In this document: one piece after another, positions 6,696 to 7,042 of the stretch
Layout: each line of letters begins with the position of its first letter
Numbering within the stretch: the stretch's first letter is position 1
Program-made: the position numbers and the translations under genes
Source of the DNA: Prevotellaceae bacterium
Lineage (GTDB): Bacteria > Bacteroidota > Bacteroidia > Bacteroidales > UBA932
Length of the DNA: 7,042 bases
NCBI GenBank assembly: GCA_031268055.1
Contig: JAIRXY010000172.1
Location: 1-7,042 of the forward strand
Reading direction: 5' to 3'
The notes under the pieces: model-generated
Seen by the model: the letters and a program-made list of their open reading frames with translations, nothing else
Told to the model about the DNA's origin: nothing
Database searches by the model: none

Positions 6696-7042
6696 ATGGG
6701 ACAGCATACTTTTTTAGCATTCGATTTAGGCGCTACCAGCGGACGTTGTTATGCAGGTACGCTGGAAAACGGCAAGCTGCACATGCAGGAGCTTACGCGG
6801 TTTCCTAACGCGCCCGTTCACAAGAACAGCCACTACTACTGGGACATGCCTTCGCTCCTTGCCAACCTCGGCAACGGCTTCTCCGCCAGCGTTGCCGCAA
6901 ACCTCGCCCCAACCTCGGTAGGCATTGATACGTGGGGAGTAGACTTTGGGCTGCTTAACAAGGCTGGCGACTTGGTAGACCTCCCTTACGCCTACCGCGA
7001 TCCGCACACCAACGGCATGCCCGAAAAATTCTTTGAGCTCAT
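6696..7042 (+). CDS. rhaB: Rhamnulokinase, N-terminal part (cut by window end)
   Basis: Only the first 115 codons plus two bases are present. The product begins MGQHTFLAFDLGATSGR, whose D10 and the GATSGR loop form the FGGY/actin-fold phosphate-binding motif 1. It continues with RFPN (35-38), YYWD (47-50), SVGIDTWGVDFGLL (74-87) and PYAYRDPHTNGMP (97-109), the pattern typical of L-rhamnulokinases. The enzyme phosphorylates L-rhamnulose to L-rhamnulose-1-phosphate in the cytoplasm, the second step of L-rhamnose use. The ATG at 6696 puts the phosphate-binding motif at the usual distance from the N-terminus; a two-codon ATG AAA TAA just upstream (6682-6690) is not a gene. No Shine-Dalgarno is present. 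In Bacteroides the kinase heads a rhamnose operon with isomerase, permease and aldolase genes, so these are expected beyond the right edge. No break is seen in the visible part. Confidence 0.92.
   Translation, partial: MGQHTFLAFDLGATSGRCYAGTLENGKLHMQELTRFPNAPVHKNSHYYWDMPSLLANLGNGFSASVAANLAPTSVGIDTWGVDFGLLNKAGDLVDLPYAYRDPHTNGMPEKFFEL

Overview
The window reads as chromosomal DNA of a Bacteroidota bacterium, probably Bacteroidales-like. The evidence is a SUMF1-fold surface or periplasmic protein with a Bacteroidota-type C-terminus, a large outer-membrane barrel protein of a kind I associate with this phylum, a TAnnTTTG-type -7 promoter box, AT-rich leaders without Shine-Dalgarno sites before two genes, and an FGGY-type rhamnulokinase. 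All four protein-coding genes are on the + strand. Species cannot be determined from the sequence.

Layout. (1) About 3-824: the 3' part or nearly all of a gene for an exported formylglycine-generating-enzyme-like (SUMF1/C-type-lectin fold) protein; its start probably lies upstream of the window. (2) 825-1037: a 213-bp non-coding gap with a good -7 promoter box at 994-1001. (3) 1038-2900: a five-transmembrane-helix LTA-synthase-like phosphotransferase of the alkaline phosphatase/sulfatase superfamily. (4) 2901-2983: a short gap with a 12-bp-arm compound hairpin, a GC palindrome and a GAGG ribosome-binding site. (5) 2984-6472: a 1162-residue exported protein, most likely an outer-membrane beta-barrel of unknown function, starting at TTG and ending in a terminal Phe. 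(6) 6473-6695: an AT-rich gap with several inverted repeats, the probable control region of the next gene. (7) 6696-7042: the 5' end of a rhamnulokinase gene (rhaB), cut by the window edge.

How they fit together. The LTA-synthase-like enzyme and the outer-membrane protein may be co-transcribed (83-bp gap, same strand) and would both act in the envelope, but no shared substrate can be read from the sequence. rhaB belongs to a separate unit that probably continues into a rhamnose catabolic operon to the right. The SUMF1-like gene appears to be a separate unit.

I do not see a clear new defence, mobile or RNA system. The points most worth following are the variable-region-like C-terminus of the SUMF1-like protein (a possible diversity-generating retroelement target), the uncharacterised outer-membrane protein with an EF-hand-like loop, and the structured intergenic regions.
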